46,751 nucleotides of DNA from Trueperaceae bacterium (GTDB lineage Bacteria; Deinococcota; Deinococci; Deinococcales; Trueperaceae). The stretch spans positions 1-46,751 of the forward strand of contig JAGQHN010000030.1 of NCBI GenBank assembly GCA_020431825.1, given 5' to 3'. Positions within the stretch are counted from its first letter, which is position 1; each line of letters opens with the position of its first letter. Positions 1-7,817 of this stretch are shown one piece after another. Made by a program: the position numbers and the translations under genes. Under the pieces are notes generated by a model. That model was not told where the DNA came from. It saw nothing but the letters and a program-made list of their open reading frames with translations, and did not search any database.

Positions 1-243
1 CTGTTTGAACTGCCATTTATTCAATATTGACCACAACACGCTATCGGGCGCATGTTCACAATTCATGAAGCGACTTGCTGTACTCGCTGATATTCCTTTC
101 ACATTTTCTAGTATGCTTCGTACCTGACTATCAAGAAATAAACTCAAGATTATTCGGAATGTCCGTACTTCTCGTTTATTCCATAGCAATGACTCTATTG
201 ACTTAAGTAAACTCTGTTTATGCTGGCTTAGTTTCGTTTTCAC
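1..243 (-). mobile_element. IS4-superfamily-like transposase, N-terminal fragment cut by the left edge
   Basis: An open frame of 81 codons runs from a GTG at 243 leftward off the window edge; an in-frame TAG lies two codons upstream of that GTG. The product begins MKTKLSQHKQSLLKSIESLL and contains SASTASRFMN, resembling the helical N-terminal region of IS701/IS4-type transposases (inference from general resemblance). The catalytic DDE core would lie outside the window. Together with the 3' transposase fragment at the right edge, in the same orientation, it suggests the contig ends within copies of one IS, though this cannot be proven because the two fragments do not overlap. The terminal inverted repeat would be expected around 245-320; TTGCAAGTCTTGAGTC near 290-306 is only a weak match to the right-copy end. 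Confidence 0.6.
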
Positions 244-335
244 ACACTAAACTACGCCCAGCATTCTTTTTTATTCAAGTCTCTCTATTTTTGCAAGTCT
301 TGAGTCTAACATCATTTAACTTGACAGAACCACCT

Positions 336-932
336 TTAGCGCATAGAAAATTCGGTCCCATAACCCGTTTGAGCCACAAGCTCCGGGCCATCCCAACCAT
401 AACGCACGACCTCGAGTTCTACCTGCCTGACACCCCAGTTAAGGGCATCTGACATATGGGGAAACCAGACATCAATTTGATTGGTCTTACGGGGATTCAT
501 CGTATCTTCAACAATAAATAAACCCTGACGGTCAAGCATGGTCTGATATTTTCCGTAGCCTCTGCCGTTATACCAGCTCCCCAGATCTTTTAGTCTAACG
601 AGCGAGCCATAAGGAATATTCTGACCTAGTAAATCCCGACTGACTGCAATAATACCGAAGCGCGTTGTGGTGCCAATTGCGGTAATATGCGGGGTATCGT
701 CGGTTTGTTCAACCAGTGAATTATAGGCTGTTGATTTAACGGTTAGAGAGTAACTGGCTTCCGGACCAGCTAAAGGAGCATTCTCATCTACTACAGGTTG
801 AGGCTTGACAATAGTTACAGTCACTTTAGGATTTACACTAATGTCAATCAGGTTTGGCGTCGTAAAAGCAGTGATTAAAGCGACCATAACAGCGGCGACA
901 ACCAACAGCTTTCCACTTAAATGCAGTGCCAT
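336..932 (-). CDS. 3D-domain secreted or membrane-anchored protein (MltA-like double-psi barrel)
   Basis: A 198-residue protein starting at the ATG at 932, chosen because GGAGGT sits 5 nt upstream; a TTG 12 nt further up is open but lacks such a site. Residues 1-25 form a hydrophobic signal peptide or anchor. The C-terminal ~125 residues match the 3D domain: an early T-AY segment, GTTTRFGIIAVSRDLLG, an IPYGSLVRL strand, VEDTMN and IDVWF, which supply the conserved aspartates. This fold is found in MltA-type lytic transglycosylases and in resuscitation/stationary-phase proteins that act on peptidoglycan. It stands alone between the IS fragment and a divergent gene. Enzyme activity is inferred from family only. 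Confidence 0.75.
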   Translation of the reverse strand: MALHLSGKLLVVAAVMVALITAFTTPNLIDISVNPKVTVTIVKPQPVVDENAPLAGPEASYSLTVKSTAYNSLVEQTDDTPHITAIGTTTRFGIIAVSRDLLGQNIPYGSLVRLKDLGSWYNGRGYGKYQTMLDRQGLFIVEDTMNPRKTNQIDVWFPHMSDALNWGVRQVELEVVRYGWDGPELVAQTGYGTEFSMR

Positions 933-1173
933 TGACACCTCCAAGCTGAGAACTCTAGCACAGTTTTATGAGATTTCTGAAGTAAAGACCTTATAGTTTG
1001 AGCCAGATGCATAAGAACTTGCCTCACTAACTGCCATAAGTTTGAATAATTTAATGAATAAGCGCATAGCAGAAAAACTCTAAATAAGAATTGTTTTGCT
1101 TGTATTACTGTACTTATACTTATGGCTCGAGTTTGAGGTGTTTCTATAGCCCACCAACATAGTCCTCAAGCGC

Positions 1174-1208
1174 TTAGTAGCAAAAATTACCATAGCTTTT
1201 GCTACTAA
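1174..1208. repeat. 12-bp perfect inverted repeat (possible operator or hairpin)
   Basis: TTAGTAGCAAAA (1174-1185) is repeated inverted as TTTTGCTACTAA (1197-1208), separated by 11 nt. There is no T-run on the outer side, so it is not a classical terminator. It lies about 115 bp upstream of the gene at 1323. Confidence 0.6.
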
Positions 1209-1225
1209 ACTATAAGCGTGAATAA

Positions 1226-1250
1226 GTTGTACTCATAAATAAAGTACAAC
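1226..1250. repeat. 8-bp inverted repeat, possible repressor site
   Basis: GTTGTACT (1226-1233) and AGTACAAC (1243-1250) are perfect inverted copies separated by the 9-nt AT-rich spacer CATAAATAA. The geometry suits a dimeric regulator site upstream of the gene at 1323. Confidence 0.45.
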
Positions 1251-1322
1251 GTTTTACCCTTGACTCCCTCAGAACTAGAGGGCAAAAAACCCTGTTTTTC
1301 CCGCCCAAATAGGGTAAACTAC

Positions 1323-1715
1323 ATGCTTATGAGCGAACAAGATAAGGCTTTTTATAGTGCCTGGAAACAACTACTGGACTGGATGAAAGACTACGCCTCA
1401 GCACATGACGGTGTCATTTTTGAGAAAGAAGCAGATTTTCCTGATTATATTTACCGTATGGAACGTGCCTATGATCTGCCGACCACCATCATGAGTGCAA
1501 GTTTGTCGGATGCTGAGGGTAACCCGGTCCTGCTTATTTCAGTTAGTCCAAGACATAGTCTGTTTAAAGAGGTTACCGTACATCCTTTCGAATCACACAT
1601 CTATAGAAAATTAAAATACAGCCCTGAGAAAAATGCGCTGGTGGAAAGTAAGCGAGTGTTTAGCAAAGAGATGCTTGATAACCTTGCTGATGACCTTTTT
1701 GGGGTGCATGCCTGA
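1323..1715 (+). CDS. Hypothetical protein, 130 residues
   Basis: Soluble and not recognised. It contains a helical N-terminal segment (AFYSAWKQLLDWMKDYASAH), a strand-rich middle (TTIMSASLSDAEGNPVLLIS) and a helical C-terminus. The start is uncertain: ATG at 1323 has no SD but has TAGGGT ending 7 nt upstream, as in leaderless genes here; ATG 1329 and TTG 1260 are also in frame. Its stop overlaps the start of the next small gene (ATGCCTGA), suggesting translational coupling. No signal peptide or catalytic motif is visible. Confidence 0.6.
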   Translation: MLMSEQDKAFYSAWKQLLDWMKDYASAHDGVIFEKEADFPDYIYRMERAYDLPTTIMSASLSDAEGNPVLLISVSPRHSLFKEVTVHPFESHIYRKLKYSPEKNALVESKRVFSKEMLDNLADDLFGVHA

Positions 1716-1899
1716 GGACAAGCCAGTAAATGCAGATTTGTTAAAGGCGGCTCGAGGGGGGCTTTGCGCGTATTGCCGTCATAGTCAACTTATCAAAAGT
1801 TCTAAGGCCAGTTTGTTTGTTCTTTGCCGACATCCTGATCTGCCCAAATACAGTTCCCAGCCAGTTTTAAACTGCGCCTTTTTCGAAAAGCCCGGGTGA
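1708..1899 (+). CDS. Small cysteine-rich protein, probable zinc-binding, 63 residues
   Basis: Starts at the ATG overlapping the stop of the upstream gene. The product has a CAYCRH motif (CxxC followed by H), then a spaced LCRHPDLP and a single NCAF cysteine, giving four cysteines and two histidines in about 45 residues. This pattern suggests a small zinc ribbon or a Cys-coordinated cluster; the family is not recognised. The overlap with the 130-residue gene implies the two work together. One CTCGAG falls inside it (about 1752), as in resident genes of this window. Confidence 0.6.
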   Translation: MPEDKPVNADLLKAARGGLCAYCRHSQLIKSSKASLFVLCRHPDLPKYSSQPVLNCAFFEKPG

Positions 1900-1914
1900 G
1901 GAAGGAGTCTAGTT

Positions 1915-1990
1915 TTTTGTGTCTGGAAACCTTTGCCCTCCGTATTCGTGGGCTCATGAATACCGATACACAAAATCTGGTAAAACGCCA
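1915..1990. repeat. Dispersed inverted-repeat element, copy A
   Basis: TTTTGTGT (1915-1922) and ACACAAAA (1968-1975) are inverted; inside them GTATTC and GAATAC form a second arm pair. GATACACAAAATCTGG (1965-1980) is identical to 18625-18640, where a similar TTTTGTGTGTAT arm lies upstream, and similarity continues weakly into the following ~15 nt (both contain CGCCA). This suggests a small dispersed palindromic element. Confidence 0.5.
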
Positions 1991-2146
1991 AATAAATACT
2001 GGGGTTTCTAGACACGGTAGGATGCTACCTTGTGTGGTAGGGGTCAACTTATAAACATCTTGCTTCCTTGATATACTGCGCTATTAGAAGCTTGATGCTA
2101 TTTGAGCGAGTTGATTAGCTGATTGGGCGCAGCAAGGTGGAAGAGA

Positions 2147-3181
2147 ATGTTTAGACCCTGGCAAGAAATTGGTGTTGATTTAGGAACCGCGACGGTTCTT
2201 ATTTATGTAAAAGGTAAAGGAATAATGCTTCGTGAACCTTCGGTTATTGCAATGGGCAGGGACACGGGTGAAGTTAAAGCAGTGGGTGAAGAGGCCTACC
2301 GGATGCTAGGTCGCACACCCGGTAATATTGTGGCGGTACGGCCCATGCGTGATGGCGTCATAGCAGATTATGATCTTACTGAAAAAATGCTTATGGCGTT
2401 TATTAAAAAGGTGCGTAGAGGCCCCTTTAACTTTTTAAAACCTAACATTATGGTATGTGTACCAAGTGGTGTAACCGAAGTTGAAAAACGTGCAGTTTTG
2501 CAGGCTACCCGAAAAGTTGGTGCGCGCAAGGCCTTTTTGATCGAGGAACCTTTAGCCGCTGCCATTGGTTCTGATGTAGATATTGCACAACCAACCGGTA
2601 CTATGATTGTTGACATTGGTGGTGGAACCACTGATATTGCGGTCATAAGCCTTGGGGGCATTGTCGTAAGTGAGTCTTTGCGAATTGCTGGCAACGAGTT
2701 TGACGAGTCGATCATTCGTTATGTAAGACATAAAGAAAACTTACTGATTGGTGACCGTACTGCTGAAGAAATTAAAATGAAGATTGGGGCGGCACTCATT
2801 CTGAAACCCGAAGATGTTAAGGAACTCGATGTACGCGGGCGTGACCTGATCAATGGTCTGCCAAAAACGGTACAGATTAACAGTGAAGATGTTGTCGAAG
2901 CGCTTAAAGAACCCTTGCAAAAAATTGCTGATGGGGTGCGCCGCGTTTTAGAAATGGCGCCGCCGGAACTGGTCGCTGACATTATTGATCGTGGCATTAT
3001 TATGACCGGAGGGGGTTCGCTGTTAAACAATTTTGATGCCTTGTTACGTCAGACAACCGGTATACCTGTGGTGGTTGCTGAACATGCGACCGACAGCGTG
3101 GCTTTAGGCACGGGACAGGCACTCGAGATGCTCCATGTCTTAAGAGATGCGCTTATTTCGGACAAGTTTTTGAGACGCTAA
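2147..3181 (+). CDS. mreB: Rod shape-determining protein MreB (actin homologue)
   Basis: A 344-residue protein starting at ATG 2147, selected because AAGGTGGAAGAGA gives an SD and the product then begins MFRPWQEIGVDLGTA, the normal MreB N-terminus. Actin-fold signatures are visible: phosphate-1 GVDLGTA (8-14), VCVPSGVTEVEKRAV, phosphate-2 DIGGGTTDIAVI (156-167) and an adenosine-loop TGGGSLLNN near residue 285. MreB polymerises under the inner membrane and directs lateral peptidoglycan synthesis. No mreC/mreD follows; the next gene is a secreted S55 peptidase and then the lpx genes, so envelope functions are grouped. It has only one CTCGAG, at its very end. Confidence 0.95.
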   Translation: MFRPWQEIGVDLGTATVLIYVKGKGIMLREPSVIAMGRDTGEVKAVGEEAYRMLGRTPGNIVAVRPMRDGVIADYDLTEKMLMAFIKKVRRGPFNFLKPNIMVCVPSGVTEVEKRAVLQATRKVGARKAFLIEEPLAAAIGSDVDIAQPTGTMIVDIGGGTTDIAVISLGGIVVSESLRIAGNEFDESIIRYVRHKENLLIGDRTAEEIKMKIGAALILKPEDVKELDVRGRDLINGLPKTVQINSEDVVEALKEPLQKIADGVRRVLEMAPPELVADIIDRGIIMTGGGSLLNNFDALLRQTTGIPVVVAEHATDSVALGTGQALEMLHVLRDALISDKFLRR

Positions 3182-3250
3182 AGGCTTAGCGACTTTATAA
3201 AAGCTTCACATTTCACATGTTGGCAAAACCTTATGCTTTATATCAATTCT

Positions 3251-3283
3251 ATTTAATGCTTTGCTTTAAGCAAAGCATTAAAT
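3251..3283. repeat. 33-nt near-perfect palindrome between mreB and the S55 gene
   Basis: The arms ATTTAATGCTTTGCTT (3251-3266) and AAGCAAAGCATTAAAT (3268-3283) are perfect 16-nt inverted copies around one central base. In RNA this gives a 14-bp stem with a TTTAA loop. There is no downstream T-run, so it may be an attenuator, RNA-stability hairpin or protein site rather than a simple terminator. Confidence 0.75.
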
Positions 3284-3314
3284 GTGAGTGGAACGAGAAG
3301 AATCTAACTAAGAG

Positions 3315-5042
3315 ATGTTTTTTTTATTAAGGAAATTATCGGAATCCGTAGTAAACCTATATCAGGTTTACCTCAAACGCTATGTTTATCTGGCGTTCTT
3401 TTTCTTATTTTGCCTCGTTCAGGCTAAGAGTTTTCCCCTCGAGCAAGTGGTTCCAGGTTTATCGGGCTATGCCTTGACTGCTGGTGCAGGTAATCTGATT
3501 GAGCGTTTTCCGGTACAGGTTCTGGGGGTGCAGCAAGATGCGGGTACTGGTTTTCCACTGGTGCTGGTGAAAGCAAGTGGGCCCTTTATTGAGCAAACGG
3601 GCGGCGTGGCCGCAGGTATGAGTGGTAGCCCGGTCTATTTGCCCGGAAGCCAGGGGGATGAACTGCTGGGGGCTATTGCCTATGTGTTTCCCAGCTCTGA
3701 TCACAGCTTAGCGTTGGTAACTCCCATCGAGATTATGCGAGGGGTGAAGCTCTCGGCACTTAGCTACTTGCCATCTGGCCCTGATTTTGCCAAGTTTGGT
3801 GAAGTGGTACCGGTGGCAACCCCTATTCTGATGTCGGGTCTCAGTGACCGGGCCGCCAAGGTGATAGGTCCGCTATTTAAAAATACTCAGCTGTCTGCGT
3901 TTCCGGTGCAGCTAGCAGGCGTTGCAGGCTGGGATGAAACAGCTTACAGGCTCGAGCCTGGTAGTGCTATCAGTGTGCAACTCGTTAAGGGCGATGTCAC
4001 GCTGGCTGCCGTCGGAACCGTTACCGCGATTGAAAATGATATTATTTATGCTTTTGGGCATCCTTTTTTTGGCGAAGGCGAAGTATCTTTTGCCTTTGCT
4101 CCGGCGTTTATTTCCTATATCGTTCCCAGTGATGTTGTTCCCTTTAAACTTGCCAATAATGGTTTCAGCTTACTGGGCACTATCCATGAAGATAGACCGC
4201 CTGCCATTGTCGGCACCCTTGGAACCGAACCCGCCTTTTTACCTGTAACCTTAACTTTGCAAGGTTCTGGCGACAGTTTGACCAAGCGGTTTGAAATTAG
4301 CAATGATGAGCGCTACTACGCACCGCTACTGGCCAGTGCCATCGTGCAGCTTTTTGATGAAGCCTATCAAAAGGTAGCTGCTGGAACCGCCGATTTGGCC
4401 TGGGAAATCAGCCTTAGTAATGGAACGGTGGTCAGAGTGCTCGAGCAAATCACTGACCCTGGCGACATTGCGGGCATTACAGCAGGTTTAGCGGCCGAGC
4501 CTTTACAGATTCTGGCAGATAATATTTTTCAAAAGGTTGAAATTGAGAGGGTTGCCCTTAATATCAGCTATGAAGAAACAGAGCGTTACGCCGATATTGT
4601 TGAACTGGTCGCAGATCAGGAAGAATTGCAAAAAGGTGAGGCGCTAACACTTCACATACGCTTGCAGCCATACCGTAAAGACCCTGAAGTTAAAACCATC
4701 AGACTCGAGCTTCCCGAAGAGGCCGAAGGCAGTCTGGATATTACGGTACGAGGCGGTATGGAAGGCAGTGACGGTAATGCCCCAGATGGTGAACCGATAC
4801 TCTCTTTTGCCGAACTGGTTGCAGCCCTGAACGATAATATAGAATCAAGTGAGTTGATTGTCGAGACTTACATAGATGGTGAGCCCAAACGGCTCGAGCG
4901 CCTGCGCTTTCCTTATCTTATTCAAGGAGAAGAAAGTTTTACCGTTCAGATTCTTGATGAAGAAGGGGAAACCACCGATACTTCCAACGACCCTGAGCCT
5001 AAAGAAGCAGAACCAGATGATTCAGAAATGATGCTTCCATGA
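3315..5042 (+). CDS. Secreted SpoIVB-type (S55) serine peptidase domain protein
   Basis: A 575-residue protein with a hydrophobic signal segment at about residues 21-38 preceded by an unusually long basic N-region. GMSGSPVYL (101-109) carries the likely nucleophile serine of the S55 fold and FGHPFFGEG (247-255) the conserved GHP segment; PDZ-like and beta-rich regions follow. The C-terminal ~25 residues are strongly acidic (DPEPKEAEPDDSE). S55 proteins cleave or bind envelope substrates outside the inner membrane. The stop overlaps the lpxD start by 4 nt (ATGA), so the two are translationally coupled and the protein may be linked to outer-membrane assembly (inference). Confidence 0.8.
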   Translation: MFFLLRKLSESVVNLYQVYLKRYVYLAFFFLFCLVQAKSFPLEQVVPGLSGYALTAGAGNLIERFPVQVLGVQQDAGTGFPLVLVKASGPFIEQTGGVAAGMSGSPVYLPGSQGDELLGAIAYVFPSSDHSLALVTPIEIMRGVKLSALSYLPSGPDFAKFGEVVPVATPILMSGLSDRAAKVIGPLFKNTQLSAFPVQLAGVAGWDETAYRLEPGSAISVQLVKGDVTLAAVGTVTAIENDIIYAFGHPFFGEGEVSFAFAPAFISYIVPSDVVPFKLANNGFSLLGTIHEDRPPAIVGTLGTEPAFLPVTLTLQGSGDSLTKRFEISNDERYYAPLLASAIVQLFDEAYQKVAAGTADLAWEISLSNGTVVRVLEQITDPGDIAGITAGLAAEPLQILADNIFQKVEIERVALNISYEETERYADIVELVADQEELQKGEALTLHIRLQPYRKDPEVKTIRLELPEEAEGSLDITVRGGMEGSDGNAPDGEPILSFAELVAALNDNIESSELIVETYIDGEPKRLERLRFPYLIQGEESFTVQILDEEGETTDTSNDPEPKEAEPDDSEMMLP

Positions 5043-6037
5043 GTCAAACAAAAAAGAGTTACAGAGCAAGTGAGCTTGCAGATTTGCTAGCAGGAGAGCT
5101 TATCGGGGCAGATCTTCAGGTAAACCGACTATGTGACCTTAAAGAGGCTCAGGCAGACTGTGTGGTGGTTCTTGCTGATACTAAAACTGTGGCAGCCTTA
5201 AAAGAGATAGAGGCGGTTCTTGTGCTAAATCGGCGGCTCGAGTTGCCCCTAAGCCAAGTCATCGTCAAAGATACCCGTCTGGCTTTTGCCCAGCTCAGTC
5301 AGCTATTTGCAGAGCCGATTGTTCTAGCGGAGGGTATTCATCCAAGTGCGGTGATTCACGAAACGGTCAAGCTTGCCGAGAATGTTCATATTGGCCCTCA
5401 TGTGGTTATTGCTGAAGGAGTTGAAATTGGGGCAGGTACGCAAATTGCTGCCAACAGCTTTATTGGTAAAAAGGTCAAAATAGGTAAAGATTGCACATTA
5501 TTTCCCAATGTTAGCCTTTATCCTGAGGTTGAGCTTGGAGACCGTGTACGGCTTCATGCGGGTGTGGTTGTGGGCAGTGATGGCTTTGGTTATGCCAGAA
5601 GCCCAAGGGGCGCACTCAAAATACAACATATGGGCAGGGTAATCATCGAAGATGACGTGGAACTGGGCACAAATACCTGTGTTGACCGGGCAACGCTGGG
5701 TGCTACGGTGATAGGGGCTCGCACCAAAATAGACAATCTTTGCCAGATCGGTCATAACGTAAAGATTGGTTCTGATTGCTTGATTGCTGGTACGGTCGCG
5801 GTTGCGGGTAGCACGACGCTTGGCAGGGGCGTGATTCTTGGGGGGGGTGCTGGTGTGGTTGATCATGTGCATATAGGTGATGGCGCGCAGGTTGGCGCAC
5901 GTTCACTGGTGACAAAGTCGATTCCTGCTGGCGAAAGCTGGAACGGCTATCCAGCAGAACCTTACAAAAAATATGTGCGTAAACATTATCTCTTAGGTAA
6001 GCTCGAGCAAATCTGGCAGACGATCAAGGAAAACTAG
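5039..6037 (+). CDS. lpxD: UDP-3-O-acylglucosamine N-acyltransferase LpxD
   Basis: A 332-residue acyltransferase with an N-terminal uridine-binding-like domain (1-100), a left-handed beta-helix of hexapeptide repeats (HIGPHVVIAEGVEIGAGTQI and following) and a C-terminal helix. The likely catalytic histidine is H239 in IGHNVKIG, at the same number as in the E. coli enzyme. It transfers a 3-hydroxyacyl chain from ACP to the 2-amine of the lipid A precursor in the cytoplasm. It overlaps the upstream gene by 4 nt and precedes lpxC by 1 nt, so it is co-translated. Start ATG 5039 fits the family N-terminus. Confidence 0.95.
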   Translation: MSQTKKSYRASELADLLAGELIGADLQVNRLCDLKEAQADCVVVLADTKTVAALKEIEAVLVLNRRLELPLSQVIVKDTRLAFAQLSQLFAEPIVLAEGIHPSAVIHETVKLAENVHIGPHVVIAEGVEIGAGTQIAANSFIGKKVKIGKDCTLFPNVSLYPEVELGDRVRLHAGVVVGSDGFGYARSPRGALKIQHMGRVIIEDDVELGTNTCVDRATLGATVIGARTKIDNLCQIGHNVKIGSDCLIAGTVAVAGSTTLGRGVILGGGAGVVDHVHIGDGAQVGARSLVTKSIPAGESWNGYPAEPYKKYVRKHYLLGKLEQIWQTIKEN

Positions 6038-6038
6038 G

Positions 6039-6815
6039 ATGATTAAAGGGTTTGGACTTCACACCGGTGTTTTTTCCGAAGTCCATTTTCACCCTGCCGA
6101 AGGCCCGGTCAGGTTTCGTCTGAACAAAACCGAAATAGAGGCTCGAGTCAATAATGTCGTTTCAACCGAGCGCTGCACCGTTCTGGGTAAAGACGGCAAA
6201 ACCCTGGCGGTTGTTGAGCATTTGCTTGCGGCCCTGCACGTTCTGGGCTGGTGGCAAAATCTGCTCATTGAAGTCAGTGACCGTGAATTACCCATTTTAG
6301 ACGGCTCAGCACAGGACTGGCTCGAGCCCCTTTCCCAGTTAGGAAAGCCGCCCCAGCCTCCTGATGCTTTTGTACTTAAAGAGCCACTCGATGTGAATCT
6401 GGATTCATCACGGCTAAGGGCTAGTCCGGGTAAAGCGCAGCTTAAGGTCGCCATTAACTTTGACCATCCTATGATTGGTGAGCAGCAGTGGTCAGGACTC
6501 CCTGAGCAGTATCCAGAGGTCTTAGCGGCTCGCACGTTTGGCTTTTTGCATGAACTCGAGTACTTAAGAAGCAAGGGGCTAGCTTCACAGGCGAGCCTGG
6601 AAAATGCTATTGTTTTTGATGAGAAGGGTGCACTGCAGGCTTTACGTTTTGACAATGAGCCTGTACGTCATAAAGCACTTGATGCCTTGGGAGACCTTTA
6701 CTTGTTCGGCCAACCGCTTAGCGCGAGTTTAACCATCGAGCGCGGATCACATCATTTGCATGTTGCATTTGTCAAACATTTAGCAACGCTGCTGGAGTCT
6801 CATGAAACGCCTTAA
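6039..6815 (+). CDS. lpxC: UDP-3-O-acyl-GlcNAc deacetylase LpxC (short N-terminus)
   Basis: 258 residues, shorter than the usual ~300. Zinc and catalytic motifs are intact: VVEHLLAAL (E60, H61), ARTFGF (164-169), SLENAIVF, RHKALDALGDL (H211, D215) and the C-terminal GSHHLHVAF. This zinc hydrolase carries out the committed step of lipid A synthesis. The protein starts MIKGFGLHTG, missing about 15 residues that precede GLHTG in most homologues; upstream in frame there is a TAG with no start codon between, so the short form is genuine. AAGGA within the lpxD end serves as SD. The stop overlaps the next gene by 14 nt. Confidence 0.93.
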   Translation: MIKGFGLHTGVFSEVHFHPAEGPVRFRLNKTEIEARVNNVVSTERCTVLGKDGKTLAVVEHLLAALHVLGWWQNLLIEVSDRELPILDGSAQDWLEPLSQLGKPPQPPDAFVLKEPLDVNLDSSRLRASPGKAQLKVAINFDHPMIGEQQWSGLPEQYPEVLAARTFGFLHELEYLRSKGLASQASLENAIVFDEKGALQALRFDNEPVRHKALDALGDLYLFGQPLSASLTIERGSHHLHVAFVKHLATLLESHETP

Positions 6816-7785
6816 AGTTGCCGTGATTGGTATTGGCGTGATGGGTCGGCATCATGCCAATATCTATGCGGCTTTGCCCCATGTTGATCTGGTGGCTGTG
6901 GTAGAGCCCGATGATTTTCGCCGCTTTGAGGCTGAAGCCCAGTTTGATGTTAGAGCCTACGCCACTATAGATGAGCTTCTGAAACACGAAAAGCTAGATG
7001 CTGTTAGCATAGCGGCGCCCACCAGCCTGCATTTTGATCTTACCCAGAAAAGTCTTTTTGCTGGAGTTCATGTGCTGGTAGAAAAGCCCGTGGTAGAAGA
7101 TGTGACGCAGGCACGCTATCTTATGGATTTGAGCCGAGACCTGAGACTTATTTTACAGGTGGGTCATATCACCCGCTTTTATCAGGCTGTTCAGCTTTTA
7201 AAACAACAAGTCAAGCGTCCTTATCTGATTGAAGCTCGCCGTCTGACGCCGAATGCCCGCATTCAAGATGTGGGTGTCATCTTGGATCTGATGATTCATG
7301 ATATTGATATTGTGCTGAGTCTGGTGGATTCTGAAGTTAAAGATATGACGGTGGCAGGACATTCGCTTAAGGGCAGTGTTTATGAAGATGTGGCAGCCGC
7401 TCAAATTCAATTTGAAAATGGCTGCATAGCTCGCTTTTTAGCCAGCCGCATTGCCCCAAATGCCGAACGTACTTTTATTGTGACGGAGCCAGATCAGACC
7501 ACCCGGCTTGATTTTGCCAAGGAACCCTTTACTGAAATGGCCGTCTATAAGGGGCAAAAAAATGGGAATGGGGGCACGCATGTCAAAGTAGATGTGCGTA
7601 CCGTACATGAAGAAAATCCTTTGCGTGAAGAGCTGCAGCATTTCTTGGCTCGCATACGCAATGATGCTGAGCCTATAGGTACACTCGAGGATGATCTTCG
7701 CTCACTGGACTTTGCTACGCAGCTTATTGCTAAGCTCGAGCGCACCTCTTCTGATAAAGTGCAGCAGATTATTCAAACCCGCTAA
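6802..7785 (+). CDS. Gfo/Idh/MocA oxidoreductase, GnnA-like
   Basis: A 327-residue NAD(P)-dependent dehydrogenase: Rossmann motif GIGVMG (10-15), the family EKP signature in VLVEKPVVED (E94-P96), GHITRFYQA (121-129) and a LMIHDIDI active-site helix (163-170). It lies between lpxC and fabZ, overlapping lpxC by 14 nt. Family members placed in lpx clusters (GnnA) oxidise the 3-position of UDP-GlcNAc so that the aminotransferase GnnB can make a 3-amino sugar, giving lipid A with amide-linked chains. No GnnB aminotransferase is in this window, so GnnA function is an inference from position; another sugar dehydrogenase role is possible. Confidence 0.8.
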   Translation: MKRLKVAVIGIGVMGRHHANIYAALPHVDLVAVVEPDDFRRFEAEAQFDVRAYATIDELLKHEKLDAVSIAAPTSLHFDLTQKSLFAGVHVLVEKPVVEDVTQARYLMDLSRDLRLILQVGHITRFYQAVQLLKQQVKRPYLIEARRLTPNARIQDVGVILDLMIHDIDIVLSLVDSEVKDMTVAGHSLKGSVYEDVAAAQIQFENGCIARFLASRIAPNAERTFIVTEPDQTTRLDFAKEPFTEMAVYKGQKNGNGGTHVKVDVRTVHEENPLREELQHFLARIRNDAEPIGTLEDDLRSLDFATQLIAKLERTSSDKVQQIIQTR

Positions 7786-7805
7786 ATAACTGGCCTTAAA
7801 AAAGG

Positions 7806-7811
7806 TAAACT
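7806..7811 (+). promoter_or_regulatory. Candidate -10 box for leaderless fabZ transcript
   Basis: TAAACT ends 6 nt before the fabZ ATG, with no SD visible. This TANNNT-N6-ATG layout is the one associated with leaderless transcripts in Deinococcus. No good -35 is seen, so confidence is limited. Confidence 0.35.
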
Positions 7812-7817
7812 AGCCCC

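Larger units (their letters stand above)
933..1322. other. Intergenic region with two inverted repeats
   Basis: No gene is supported in this 390-bp stretch. It holds two perfect inverted repeats listed separately (1174-1208 and 1226-1250) and one CTCGAG at about 1127. It separates the divergent 3D-domain gene and the unknown gene at 1323. Confidence 0.6.

Noticed and set aside
321..349. TTGACA with TAGAAA 17 nt later, pointing rightward from the left IS
   Set aside because: The -10 is poor and it would run antisense through the 3D-domain gene; kept only as a weak possibility of an outward IS promoter.
2059..2080. TATACT upstream of mreB as a promoter
   Set aside because: No acceptable -35 at 16-18 nt; left unannotated although a promoter must exist nearby.
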